Below, piece by piece: positions 48,402 to 57,245 of a stretch of 64,000 nucleotides of DNA (within the stretch, counting starts at the first letter, position 1; each line of letters starts with the position of its first letter). The notes beneath the pieces were generated by a model. The model saw only the letters and a list, made by a program, of their open reading frames with translations. It searched no databases and was not told the origin of the DNA. This stretch comes from Archangiaceae bacterium. GTDB taxonomy: Bacteria > Myxococcota > Myxococcia > Myxococcales > Myxococcaceae. The DNA lies in the NCBI GenBank assembly GCA_016879935.1, contig JAACJQ010000101.1, forward strand, positions 1 to 64,000, read 5' to 3'. A program made the translations under genes and the position numbers.

Positions 48402-50468
48402 TCACAGACAGGGCACGTCGATGGTGACGCCGTCACGAGACGCCGGAATGTCTGGCGAGATCTCGAGCGTGCGCGGCTTCTGCTTCTTCTTCGGGGGGCA
48501 CACGTAGCGAACGCCGACTGGCCCGGGAGGCAGCTCGACCGCAGCGCCCAGCGCGATCGCCGTGCCCGCGACCGTCACCTTCGTGCCCGCCTGCCCACGG
48601 AACGTCACCTTCACGATCGAAGGTGGCGGCGGAGACTGCACGGGCTCCACGGCCTTTGGCTTCTCGGCGACGGGCTTCTGAACGGGCTTCGGCTTCGCGG
48701 ACGATGGCCAGAAGGCCCAGGTGAGCAGCCCGACGGCGATCACGCCGAGCGCGATGATGAACCCCACGGCCACGCGCCGGTTCCGCGTGACGGCGCTGTC
48801 TTCGAAGCTCGCCATGTCGACGGTGGCGATGTGATCTTCGATGTCGAACGACTCTTTCGCGCGCTTCTGCTGCGTCGAGGTCTGGCGGCGGGGCCGCGAG
48901 GGTCGCTGGGGCCCGGGGTTCTGAGGAATGGGCAGCTGGTTCGCCGTGCGATCGTCGCGCTCGCGTGGGTCCCGCGTCGGCCCCGTCACGTCGTCAGGAA
49001 TGGGCGGGGGCGGCCTTCGCGTCGGCGGCACGAGCAGCTTCTGGGGCGGTGGCTGCGAGACGGTCGAGACCGAGGGATCACTCGGCACGTCGTTGATTGG
49101 CGGGTGCTCGCCCGTGGGCTCGAGAAACGCGACCACGTCACCCGTCTTCATCTCGGTCGGGCCAGACAACGAGATGCGGGTCGGGCCGAACTCCATCGAG
49201 TCCTTCTCGAGCACGGGCGCGAGCGTGGGCTCACTGCGGCCGATGTTCGTGCGTTCGGGTTCGAACGAAGGGTCGATCGGAGGCAGGGTCGGAGCCGAGA
49301 TGCTGGGCGCCTGGAACGGCGCGGTCGCGATCGCGTCGCGGCCCGCCTTCGGCTTGATGGGCTCGGTGATCTGCGGCTCTTCACGCACCGGCGGGCCCGG
49401 CTTCTCGGCTGCCTTTCGTGGGCTCACCGCGCCGGGGATCGAGACCGTGCGATCATCGTCGTCATCGCCGAGCTTCTGGAGCTTCTTCTTCGGCAGCGGC
49501 GGCGCGGGAATGGTCGGCTGCGCCTGCGTCTGCGCGTTGGGCGGCACGTAGACGCTGGTGCGCTCGTCGTCGTCGCCGAAGAGGTCGGCCATGTACTGGC
49601 CGACGTCGTCTTTCGTGGTGGGCGCCTCGACCTGAATGAAGCCGTCGAGCGCGGCGCGAATCTCTTCGGCCGACTGGTAGCGCTTGTCGCGGTCCTTCTC
49701 GAGGCACCGCATGATGATGCGCGAGAGCGAGATCGGGTAGCCGGGCACCACCGTGTGCGGCGGGTCGGGGTCCTCCATCCGAATGGAGTAGATCACCGCC
49801 TCGGTGGTGTTCCGATAGAACGGGCTCTTCCCGACGGTGAGCTCGTACAAGAGCGTTCCGAGCGCGAAGAGATCGGCGCGGTGATCGAGCCGGTCTTGCG
49901 TGAGCTGCTCGGGTGCGAGGTAGAGGAACTTGCCCTTGATGACGCCCGGCTTCGACCGGCTCATCCACGCGGTGGCCTTGGCGATGCCGAAGTCGACGAG
50001 CTTCACGTCGCCGCGGTAGCTGACCATGACGTTCTGCGGGCTGACGTCGCGGTGAATGATGCCGAGCGGCTTACCGTCGGTGCCCGGCCGCTGGTGGGCG
50101 TGGTGAAGGCCCTCGCAGAGCCGCGCGATCACCCACGCGCCGATGCCGGGCGGAATCGGAGACTCGCGCTCCTGCTCCTTCAGCAGCACCTTGCGCAGGT
50201 CGATGCCGTCGACCCACTCCATCGAGATGAAGGTCGAGCCGTCGAGGCGGCCGAGCTCGAAGACCTCGACGATGTTCGGGTGGTGCAGCTGCGCTGCGAT
50301 GCGCGCCTCGTCGAGGAACATCTTGAGGAACTCCACCTCTTCCGCGAGGTACGGGAGAATTCGCTTCAAGACGACCATGCGGTTCGAGCGCGTGTCCTTC
50401 GCGAGGTAGAGCTCGGCCATGCCACCGACCGCCAGCCGCTTGAGCAGCAGGTACGGGCCGTAGGGCAC
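48402..50468 (-). CDS. Membrane-anchored Ser/Thr protein kinase, 688 aa
   Basis: The kinase domain fills residues 4-275: Gly loop AVGGMAELY, Lys35 in VVLK, HRD 139-141, DFG 159-161 and APEQ. A long Pro-rich, phosphorylatable-looking linker (about 300-560) leads to one membrane helix (about 577-598, VGFIIALGVIAVGLLTWAFW) and a small C-terminal beta domain. The start is GTG 50468; an in-frame stop lies 11 codons upstream and no ATG is available. Its stimulus is unknown. Confidence 0.93.
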   Translation of the reverse strand: MPYGPYLLLKRLAVGGMAELYLAKDTRSNRMVVLKRILPYLAEEVEFLKMFLDEARIAAQLHHPNIVEVFELGRLDGSTFISMEWVDGIDLRKVLLKEQERESPIPPGIGAWVIARLCEGLHHAHQRPGTDGKPLGIIHRDVSPQNVMVSYRGDVKLVDFGIAKATAWMSRSKPGVIKGKFLYLAPEQLTQDRLDHRADLFALGTLLYELTVGKSPFYRNTTEAVIYSIRMEDPDPPHTVVPGYPISLSRIIMRCLEKDRDKRYQSAEEIRAALDGFIQVEAPTTKDDVGQYMADLFGDDDERTSVYVPPNAQTQAQPTIPAPPLPKKKLQKLGDDDDDRTVSIPGAVSPRKAAEKPGPPVREEPQITEPIKPKAGRDAIATAPFQAPSISAPTLPPIDPSFEPERTNIGRSEPTLAPVLEKDSMEFGPTRISLSGPTEMKTGDVVAFLEPTGEHPPINDVPSDPSVSTVSQPPPQKLLVPPTRRPPPPIPDDVTGPTRDPRERDDRTANQLPIPQNPGPQRPSRPRRQTSTQQKRAKESFDIEDHIATVDMASFEDSAVTRNRRVAVGFIIALGVIAVGLLTWAFWPSSAKPKPVQKPVAEKPKAVEPVQSPPPPSIVKVTFRGQAGTKVTVAGTAIALGAAVELPPGPVGVRYVCPPKKKQKPRTLEISPDIPASRDGVTIDVPCL

Positions 50469-50602
50469 GGCGTTCTGGGGGCCTTCCGTGGCGATGCGTC
50501 ACTCCCCTGCGTCGAAGGGCTGAAGCCTAGCCTCCCATGGGGCGTTGCGTGATTTCGTTGACGGGTCGCGATGGGAGGGCCGCTGTGAAATGGTCCGCCT
50601 CC

Positions 50603-51367
50603 ATGCCCCCGCTCTTCTCCCGCGTCGCGCTCGCGACCGTTCTGTTCGCCTTCCCCGCATCGGCCCACTTCTGGCTCGAAGCACCACCCGCCACGTTCGA
50701 TCAGGCCGCGCCGTACGGAGACCCGCAGAAGACGGCGCCCTGTGGCCCGACGGGAGCCGGCACGCCGACGAACGCGGTCACCACGGTGACGGCCGGCGAC
50801 ATGGTCTCGATTCGAATTCGCGAGACGATCTTCCACCCCGGGCACTACCGCGTCGCGCTCGGGCTCAACGGGCCCGGCGATCTGCCCGCGGCTCCCCCAG
50901 TGACCCCGACCGGAACCGACGCGTGCGCGAGCACGACGATTCAGGGCACGCCGGTGTTCCCGGTGATCGCCGATGGGCAGCTTCGGCACTCCATGCAGTT
51001 CGGCGGCGCGCAGACGTTCTCGGTGCGCATTCCCGAAAACGTGAGCTGCACCAACTGCACCCTGCAGGTGCTCGAGTTCATGTCGTCACACGGAGCGCCG
51101 TGCTTCTACTACCACTGCGCGACCCTCACGATTCTGCCCCGCGACGCAGGCAGTGGGGCCGTCGACGCGGGCACGATGACAGGTGATGCAGGAACGACGA
51201 ACGACGCAGGGAGCGGCGCACCCATCGCCGACGCAGGGCACGTGCATGACGTCGATGGCGGCGTCGACCCGATGCAGATGGGTGGCTGCGGCTGCACTTC
51301 GGTGAGCGCGGCCCCGTTGCTGCTGATGCTCGCCGCCCTGTTCGCGTTGTCGTTTCGCCGGGCCTGA
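50603..51367 (+). CDS. LPMO-like (SCE4755-type) secreted protein with MYXO-CTERM tail, 254 aa
   Basis: The signal peptide ends FAFPASA, and the next residue is H22, so cleavage gives an N-terminal histidine, the hallmark of copper lytic polysaccharide monooxygenases. The mature domain (about 22-175) has further His residues (PGHYRVAL, RHSMQFGG, YYHCATL) and paired cysteines. A Gly/Asp/Ala linker leads to GGCGCTSVSAAP, a hydrophobic helix and a final F-R-R, matching a MYXO-CTERM sorting tail. It is likely a cell-surface oxidative polysaccharide-active protein; the activity is inferred. Confidence 0.82.
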   Translation: MPPLFSRVALATVLFAFPASAHFWLEAPPATFDQAAPYGDPQKTAPCGPTGAGTPTNAVTTVTAGDMVSIRIRETIFHPGHYRVALGLNGPGDLPAAPPVTPTGTDACASTTIQGTPVFPVIADGQLRHSMQFGGAQTFSVRIPENVSCTNCTLQVLEFMSSHGAPCFYYHCATLTILPRDAGSGAVDAGTMTGDAGTTNDAGSGAPIADAGHVHDVDGGVDPMQMGGCGCTSVSAAPLLLMLAALFALSFRRA

Positions 51368-51384
51368 TCTCGCCGAGGCCCGGC
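51357..51384. terminator. Candidate bidirectional hairpin between convergent LPMO-like and dehydrogenase genes
   Basis: GCCGGGCC (51357-51364) and GGCCCGGC (51377-51384) form a perfect 8-bp stem with a 12-base loop containing the LPMO-like stop codon. Only weak A/T follows on each strand. Confidence 0.45.
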
Positions 51385-51387
51385 AAA

Positions 51388-52239
51388 TCAGTACTTGTAG
51401 AAGCCCTCGCCCGACTTCTTCCCGACCTTCCCGGCGCGCACCATCTTCTTGAGCAGCTGCGGCGGGCGGAACGTCGGGCTGCCGGTCTCGGCGTAGAGGT
51501 ACTCCGCGATGGCGAGGCGAACGTCGAGGCCCACGAGATCGCCCAGCTCGAGCGGCCCCATCGGGTGGCCGTAGCCGAGCTTCATCGCGCGATCGATGTC
51601 CTCTGCCGACGCGACGCCCTCTTCCAGCATGCGCGTCGCCTCGAGCCCCAGCGCCACGCCGAGCCGTGACGAAGCGAAGCCCGGCGAGTCCTTCACGACG
51701 ATCATCTCTTTGCCGAGCACCGCGCCGTACGCCTTCGCGCGGGTCACCGTCTCGTCGGTCGTCTGAAACGCGCGCACCACCTCGAGCAGCTTCATGAGGT
51801 GCACGGGGTTGAAGAAGTGCAGGCCCACGACGCGCCCGGGGTTCGTCGCGGCCGCCGCGATCTCGGTGAGGCTCAGTGAGCTCGTGTTCGACGCGAGGAT
51901 CGTATCGCTCGGGCAGATCGCCGAGAGCTGCTTGAACAGGTCCTGCTTGAGGCTGAGCTTCTCGGGCGCGGCCTCGACGACGAGGTGGCATTGCGAGAGC
52001 GACTCGAGGAAGTCGGCGGTCGAGATGCGGGCGAGCGTGGCGTCGCGGGCCTCGGGCGTGACCTTCTTCTTCTCGACGCCGACGGCGAGGTTCTTCTCGA
52101 TCTTCGCGCGCCCCGCCTCGGCGGCGGCTTTCGTCACGTCGTAGAGCACCACCTCGAAGCCGGCCTGCGCCGAGACGTGCGCGATGCCGTGGCCCATGGT
52201 GCCGGCGCCGATGACTCCCACTGCTTTCGCGTTGCTCAT
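51388..52239 (-). CDS. 3-hydroxyacyl-CoA (3-hydroxybutyryl-CoA) dehydrogenase, 283 aa
   Basis: It oxidises 3-hydroxyacyl-CoA with NAD, or runs in reverse. The NAD-binding GVIGAGTMGHGIAH is at 8-21, the family signature HFFNPVHLMKLLEVV is present, and the C-terminal SGEGFYKY is diagnostic. The length of 283 residues fits stand-alone short enzymes. AAGGAG precedes ATG 52239. It lies 13 bases downstream of enoyl-CoA hydratase, so the pair performs consecutive beta-oxidation steps. Confidence 0.94.
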   Translation of the reverse strand: MSNAKAVGVIGAGTMGHGIAHVSAQAGFEVVLYDVTKAAAEAGRAKIEKNLAVGVEKKKVTPEARDATLARISTADFLESLSQCHLVVEAAPEKLSLKQDLFKQLSAICPSDTILASNTSSLSLTEIAAAATNPGRVVGLHFFNPVHLMKLLEVVRAFQTTDETVTRAKAYGAVLGKEMIVVKDSPGFASSRLGVALGLEATRMLEEGVASAEDIDRAMKLGYGHPMGPLELGDLVGLDVRLAIAEYLYAETGSPTFRPPQLLKKMVRAGKVGKKSGEGFYKY

Positions 52240-52252
52240 GCTCTGAACTCCT

Positions 52253-53002
52253 TCAGCCCTTCTTCTTCTTCTCGAGGAAGGCGGTCATGCGTTCGCGCTT
52301 CTCGGCGGAGTCGAACAGCAGCGCCTGGGCCAGCCGCTCGACCGGCTCGGCGTGCTGCTGCCGCGACAGCGCGTTGAGCGTCACCTTCGCGACCTGCACC
52401 GCCAGCGGTGAGTTCTTCGCGATCTGCAGCGCGATGTCCTTCGCGATCGACAGCGCATCGGAGTCGACGAGCCGCTCGAACAGGCCATACGAGAACGCCT
52501 CCTCGGCATCGAGGATTCGGCCAGTGAAGATCAGCTCCTTCGCGTGGCCGAAGCCCACCACCCGTGGCAGCCGCCAGGTGCCGCCTGCGCCCGGGAAGAT
52601 GCCCAGCGACACCTCGGGCATGCCCACCTTCGCGGTCTTCGACGCCACCCGCAGATCGCACGAGAGCGCCAGCTCGAGACCGCCGCCCAGCGCGTAGCCG
52701 TCGATGGCCGCGATCACGGGGCGCGGAAAGTCTTCGAGCTTCTGGAACAGCCGCTGGTTGATGCCGAAGAACGCCTCGCGGTGCGTGCGCTCCTTCAGCT
52801 CGGCGATGTCAGCGCCACCCGCGAAGGCCTTGCCGCCCGCGCCCGAGAGCACGACGGCGCGCAGATCCTCACGCTCGGCCCAGGCGTCGAGCGTCGTGTG
52901 CAGCGCGTCGATGAGCTCGCGATTGATCGCGTTGCGCACCTCGGGCCGGTTGAGCTCGAGGTGGCCGATTCCGTCAGCGATGGAGGCGTTGAGAACGCCC
53001 AT
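52253..53002 (-). CDS. Enoyl-CoA hydratase/isomerase family protein, 249 aa
   Basis: Crotonase fold: the oxyanion-hole segments are KAFAGGADIAEL and GYALGGGLELALSCDLRVAS, and a catalytic-type Glu is in MPEVSLGIFPGAGGTWRLPR. The length is normal. ATG 53002 lies 3 bases after the stop of the upstream lipoprotein gene, so it may be cotranscribed with it. It likely hydrates trans-2-enoyl-CoA for the adjacent dehydrogenase. Confidence 0.93.
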   Translation of the reverse strand: MGVLNASIADGIGHLELNRPEVRNAINRELIDALHTTLDAWAEREDLRAVVLSGAGGKAFAGGADIAELKERTHREAFFGINQRLFQKLEDFPRPVIAAIDGYALGGGLELALSCDLRVASKTAKVGMPEVSLGIFPGAGGTWRLPRVVGFGHAKELIFTGRILDAEEAFSYGLFERLVDSDALSIAKDIALQIAKNSPLAVQVAKVTLNALSRQQHAEPVERLAQALLFDSAEKRERMTAFLEKKKKG

Positions 53003-53005
53003 CGA

Positions 53006-54148
53006 TCACTGCACCGAGCCCTGCAACTCGGTGCACTCGGTCGGGTACAGCACGTAGGTGAACTGGTTGTTCGCGAACGGCACCGAGCCGGCGTCGCGGG
53101 CGCTCCCGCAGTTCGCGTTCCCGATGCAGGGCGCGTGCGTGTACGTGTCCCAGATGCCCGTGAGGCCGTTGGGGAACGTCACGGTGCCGCCGTCGGCGGC
53201 GATCGCACGCCAGTCGCAGCGCACCGAGCCGCCGTCGCGCGTCTCACCAAAGGTGAAGAAGTTGTCGACGAGAATGCCGCCCGTGATCTCGAAGCCGTTG
53301 TAGCCGCTGATGCCGCCGTCGACGCCGATGCGCGTGAGCGGGAGCGGCGTGGCGTTGGTGAGCGTGACCGGGCCGGGAATGAAGACGCGCGTCGAGGCGA
53401 GCTCGGGGTTGGGCCGCGAGGTGCCGTTCATCGAGTTGCCGAAGCCCGGCATCGCCGTCACCGGCTGCGTCGAGAGCCCGCCGTCGACGACCTCGATCAC
53501 CAGAATGCCGCCGTCGTTGCGCACGGCCGAGCTGCAGCCTTCGCCGAGGTGACGACGGTACCCGTAGCGATCCCACGTCGAGAACTGCGACTGGTAGAAG
53601 CCGCGAACGTTGACCAGCTCGCCGACTTGCGGCGTGTAGGTGCGCGGCAGATCCGTGTAGTCCTTTCGAATCCAGAGGCCCTGGCGGTTGTCGCGGGTGT
53701 CTTGCACCCAGAAGTACGCCTGGTGATCGCCCATGCCGCCGATGTTCACCTCGTCGATGGCGGCGATGACGACATCGCGAACCTCGACGTAGTCCTGACA
53801 GATGCGCGCGCACTTCGCGGCGGCGATCGAATAGTCCGAGCCGTTCCAGCCGAAGCCGTTGGGGCAGATGCCGCCATCGGAGGTCGTGCCTCCGCCCGTC
53901 GCCGAGCCGCCGCCCGTCGCGTTGCCGCCACCCGTCGCGTTGCCGCCGCCGGTCGCGGTGCCACCTGCACGACCACCAGCCGTCGAACCGCCACCAACTG
54001 CCGTTCCGCCACCCGAGCTGCTCGAGCCACCGCCGGTGAGGAGCGTCGTGCCCCCGCCCTTGCCGCCATCAGTTCCCGAGGGCCGAACCGGGCACGCCGA
54101 GAACACCGAGAGGACCACGCTCGCCATCAACAGGGTACGCATCATCAT
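53006..54148 (-). CDS. Lipoprotein with Gly/Ala/Thr repeat linker, 380 aa
   Basis: The signal MMMRTLLMASVVLSVFSAC gives a probable lipidated Cys19. A low-complexity linker follows (about 25-90) in which ATGGGN-type hexapeptides repeat. A ~280-residue globular region then contains a D-H-Q-A-Y-F-W-V-Q-D segment and six cysteines. The exact start among three consecutive ATG codons is unclear. I recognise no catalytic motif. It lies upstream of, and nearly touches, the enoyl-CoA hydratase gene. Confidence 0.8.
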   Translation of the reverse strand: MMMRTLLMASVVLSVFSACPVRPSGTDGGKGGGTTLLTGGGSSSSGGGTAVGGGSTAGGRAGGTATGGGNATGGGNATGGGSATGGGTTSDGGICPNGFGWNGSDYSIAAAKCARICQDYVEVRDVVIAAIDEVNIGGMGDHQAYFWVQDTRDNRQGLWIRKDYTDLPRTYTPQVGELVNVRGFYQSQFSTWDRYGYRRHLGEGCSSAVRNDGGILVIEVVDGGLSTQPVTAMPGFGNSMNGTSRPNPELASTRVFIPGPVTLTNATPLPLTRIGVDGGISGYNGFEITGGILVDNFFTFGETRDGGSVRCDWRAIAADGGTVTFPNGLTGIWDTYTHAPCIGNANCGSARDAGSVPFANNQFTYVLYPTECTELQGSVQ

Positions 54149-54273
54149 GGAGCAACCGCTTCTTTCGTTGAGCCGGCACGGCCTGCCAACCCGGTGGATT
54201 TTCCCGACCGCGACTTCTAGGAGGCGCGGCTGTACACGAGGCCCTCCAGCCCTTCAAGACACGGAGTCATCAC

Positions 54274-55302
54274 ATGCGCGCAGTCGGTTTCACCAGACAC
54301 GGCGGCCCCGAAGTGCTCGAAGTCATTGAGCTGCCGACGCCCGAACCGAAAGCGCGTGAGGTGCGGGTGAAAGTGAAGGCGGTTGCGCTCAATCACCTCG
54401 ACGTCTGGGTTCGAAAAGGGTGGCAGGGCCTCAAGCTCCAGCTGCCGCACGTGCTGGGCGCAGACATCTCGGGCGTCGTCGACAAGGCCGGCGCCGAGGT
54501 GCTCGACCTCGAGCCGGGCACCGAGGTCTGCGTGAACCCTGGCGTCTCGTGCGGCGTCTGCGAGCGCTGCCTCAAGGGCGAAGACAACCTCTGCCGTCAG
54601 TACACGATCCTCGGAGAGCACATTCGTGGCGGCTACGCCGAGTACGTCTGTGTGCCGCGCCAGAACATTCTGCCGAAGCCCAAGAAGCTGTCGTTCGAAG
54701 AGGCCGCGTGTCTGCCGCTCACGTTCCTGACCGCGTGGACGATGCTGGTGCGGCGAGCCCAGCTTCAGGCCGGCGAGACGGTGCTGATTCACGCCGCGGG
54801 CTCGGGCGTCGGCAGCGCAGGCATTCAGATCGCGAAGCTGCTCGGCGCGAAGGTGATCGCCACGACGTCGACCGAAGAGAAGGCGAAGAAGGCCCTGCAG
54901 CTGGGCGCGGATCACGTCATCAACTACGCGACGCACGACTTCGTCGACGAGGTGAAGAAGCTCACCAACAAGAAGCTCGTCGACGTGGTGTTCGAGCACA
55001 CCGGCGCCTCGACCTGGGACAAGTCGATCGCGTGTCTGCCGTACGGCGGGCGACTCGTGACGTGCGGCGCGACCGCCGGCGGCGACGTGAAGCTCGACCT
55101 GCGCGTGCTCTTCTACAAACGCATCTCGCTGCTCGGCTCGACGATGGGCTCGAAGGGCGACCTGTTCCGCGTCATGCAGCTCGTCGACGAAGGAAAGTTC
55201 AGGCCGGTGCTCGATCGGGTGCTGCCGCTCGAGAAGGCCGCCGAGGCGCATGGCCTGCTGAGCGATCGCAAGTCGTTCGGGAACGTGGTGCTGACGCCAT
55301 GA
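54274..55302 (+). CDS. Zinc-type MDR alcohol dehydrogenase / quinone oxidoreductase-like protein, 342 aa
   Basis: This is a GroES-like plus Rossmann MDR enzyme. The structural-zinc lobe is intact ([15 protein letters not shown]). The NAD(P) site [20 protein letters not shown] is clear. The catalytic-zinc ligands appear lost: the usual Cys position reads LNHLDVW and the usual G-H-E reads GAD. That points to a quinone-oxidoreductase-like reaction rather than alcohol oxidation. Its end overlaps the thiolase gene (ATGA), linking it to acyl-CoA metabolism. Confidence 0.88.
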   Translation: MRAVGFTRHGGPEVLEVIELPTPEPKAREVRVKVKAVALNHLDVWVRKGWQGLKLQLPHVLGADISGVVDKAGAEVLDLEPGTEVCVNPGVSCGVCERCLKGEDNLCRQYTILGEHIRGGYAEYVCVPRQNILPKPKKLSFEEAACLPLTFLTAWTMLVRRAQLQAGETVLIHAAGSGVGSAGIQIAKLLGAKVIATTSTEEKAKKALQLGADHVINYATHDFVDEVKKLTNKKLVDVVFEHTGASTWDKSIACLPYGGRLVTCGATAGGDVKLDLRVLFYKRISLLGSTMGSKGDLFRVMQLVDEGKFRPVLDRVLPLEKAAEAHGLLSDRKSFGNVVLTP

Positions 55303-56492
55303 ACGACTGCTTCGTGGTGGACGCGGTGCGCACGCCGATCGGGAAGCTCCGCGGAGCGTTGAAAGACGTTCGGCCCGACGATCTCGCGGCGCTGGTGATT
55401 CGCGCGGTGGTGGAGCGCACGAAGCTCGACACATCGACGATCGACGAGCTGTACCTGGGCTGTGCGAACCAGGCCGGTGAAGACAACCGCAACGTCGCGC
55501 GCATGGCGGCGCTGCTCGCCGGGCTTCCCCAGTCGGTTCCGGCCGGCACGGTGAATCGCCTGTGTGGCTCGGGGCTCGAGGCGATCATTCAGGGCGCGCG
55601 CATGATTCGGCTCGGTGAAGCCGATGTGGTGATCGCTGGCGGGGTGGAGTCGATGACCCGCGCGCCGTGGTCGATGCCGAAGCCGGCCGACGGCTTTCCC
55701 AGCGGCAAGCTCGAGGGCTACGACACCGCACTCGGCTGGCGGTACCCGAACCCGAAGCTGGCGGCGATGTTCCCCCTCGAGCAGATGGGTGAGACCGCCG
55801 AGAACGTCGCGGAGCAGTGGAAGATCGCGCGCGACGACCAGGATCGGTTCGCCCTCGCCTCCCATCAGAAGGCCGTCGCTGCCCAGAAGGAAGGCCGCTT
55901 CGCCGCCGAGCTGGTGAACGTCGAGCTCGCCCAGAAGAAAGGAGCGCCCATCGTCGTCTCGCAGGACGAGCAGCCGCGCGCCGACTCGTCGCTCGAGAAG
56001 CTGTCGAGCTTGAAGGCCGCGTTTCGTGACGGGGGCTCGGTCACCGCAGGCAACTCGTCGTCGCTCAACGACGGCGCGTCGGCCGTGGTGTTGATGAGTG
56101 AGCGGGCGCTGAAGGGCCGGGAGCCGCTCGCCCGCTTCGTCTCGAGCGCAACCGCCGGCGTCGATCCCCGCACCATGGGCATCGGGCCTGTTCCTGCCTC
56201 GAGGAAGGCGCTCGCAAAGGCAGCATGGGACGTCGGCTCGGTCGAGCTCATCGAACTCAACGAAGCGTTCGCAGCGCAGTCCCTCGCCTGCATTCGTGAA
56301 CTCGGTCTCGACGAAGCGAAGGTGAACGTGAACGGTGGCGCCATCGCGCTGGGTCACCCGCTCGGCATGTCGGGCGCGCGCATCACCGCCACCCTGCTCC
56401 ACGCCATGAAGGCGCGCGGGGCCAAACGGGGCCTGGCGTCGATGTGCATCGGCGTGGGTCAGGGAATCGCGGCCTGCTTCGAGCGGCCGTGA
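55299..56492 (+). CDS. Acetyl-CoA acetyltransferase / 3-ketoacyl-CoA thiolase, 397 aa
   Basis: Thiolase fold with nucleophile Cys89 ([11 protein letters not shown]), the NEAFAAQ motif, G-H-P-L-G-M-S-G and the second active Cys in [14 protein letters not shown] 55299 overlaps the upstream stop. The length of 397 residues is typical. It either condenses two acetyl-CoA or cleaves 3-ketoacyl-CoA, and it complements the hydratase and dehydrogenase encoded 2-3 kb away on the other strand. Confidence 0.95.
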   Translation: MNDCFVVDAVRTPIGKLRGALKDVRPDDLAALVIRAVVERTKLDTSTIDELYLGCANQAGEDNRNVARMAALLAGLPQSVPAGTVNRLCGSGLEAIIQGARMIRLGEADVVIAGGVESMTRAPWSMPKPADGFPSGKLEGYDTALGWRYPNPKLAAMFPLEQMGETAENVAEQWKIARDDQDRFALASHQKAVAAQKEGRFAAELVNVELAQKKGAPIVVSQDEQPRADSSLEKLSSLKAAFRDGGSVTAGNSSSLNDGASAVVLMSERALKGREPLARFVSSATAGVDPRTMGIGPVPASRKALAKAAWDVGSVELIELNEAFAAQSLACIRELGLDEAKVNVNGGAIALGHPLGMSGARITATLLHAMKARGAKRGLASMCIGVGQGIAACFERP

Positions 56493-56572
56493 ATGAAAGC
56501 TGGTTGTGTCCGTCGCGAGGCGTGCCCAGAGTCCGCGGCGATTCGTTCCACCCAACCACAGGAGTGCATTCC

Positions 56573-57187
56573 ATGATGAAGCGTCTGATCCTCGCCGTTG
56601 CCGTGTTGTCCTCCCTCGCGTTCGCCGACGACAAGAAGGGCGAAGAGAAGGGAAAGAAGGAGAAGGAGATGCCCGCCGCTGCCGCGCCCGCCGCCGCCGG
56701 TGAGAAGGCCGACCCGAAGGCCGCGAAGGCCGCCCGCGAGGAGAAGAAGAAGGCGAACAAGGCGAAGGCCGAGGAGCGCAAGAAGGCCGCGCAGGAAAAG
56801 TCGAAGGCGGCGAAAGACGGCGCGAAGGCGAAAGTCGACGCGGTCAAGGCCGAGCACAAGACGAAGACCGAGGCCGTGAAGACCGAGTGGAAGGCGAAGA
56901 TCGACGCCGCGAAGGAAGCGGCCAAGAAGGCGGGCGAGGAGGCGAAGGCGAAGAAGGACCCCGCGTCGAAGGCGGCCGAGGCGAAGGCCAAGGCCGAGCT
57001 GAAGAAGACCGAAGCGCTCGCGAAGGTCGAGTCGTCGAAGGCTGCGGCGATCGCGGCGAACGCGCAGGCAAAGGCTGAGGCTGACGCGAAGCTCGAGCAG
57101 GCGATGGCGGGCGCAGAGGCCGACGCCGAGAAGGCGAACGCCGACGCCGAGCGTGAAGCGGCCGACGCTGACGCCGACGCCGAGTAA
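56573..57187 (+). CDS. Exported Lys/Ala/Glu-rich helical protein, 204 aa
   Basis: The signal peptide MMKRLILAVAVLSSLAFA is followed by about 185 residues made almost entirely of Lys, Ala, Glu and Asp. They form a continuous charged helix or coiled coil ending in ADADADAE. AGGAG (56560-56564) supports ATG 56573. Composition is histone-like, but the signal peptide places it outside the cytoplasm. It may be a periplasmic spacer; no function is assigned. Confidence 0.8.
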   Translation: MMKRLILAVAVLSSLAFADDKKGEEKGKKEKEMPAAAAPAAAGEKADPKAAKAAREEKKKANKAKAEERKKAAQEKSKAAKDGAKAKVDAVKAEHKTKTEAVKTEWKAKIDAAKEAAKKAGEEAKAKKDPASKAAEAKAKAELKKTEALAKVESSKAAAIAANAQAKAEADAKLEQAMAGAEADAEKANADAEREAADADADAE

Positions 57188-57207
57188 TCAGCCCAGAGTC
57201 GCCGTTC

Positions 57208-57245
57208 GAAGGCCGCGCCCAGTCACGGGGTGCGGCCTTCTTCGT
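57208..57245 (+). terminator. Intrinsic terminator after the Lys/Ala-rich gene
   Basis: GAAGGCCGC and GCGGCCTTC form a 9-bp perfect stem with a 15-base loop, followed by TTCTTCG, starting 20 bases after the stop codon. It overlaps the 3' end of the convergent gene. Confidence 0.65.
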
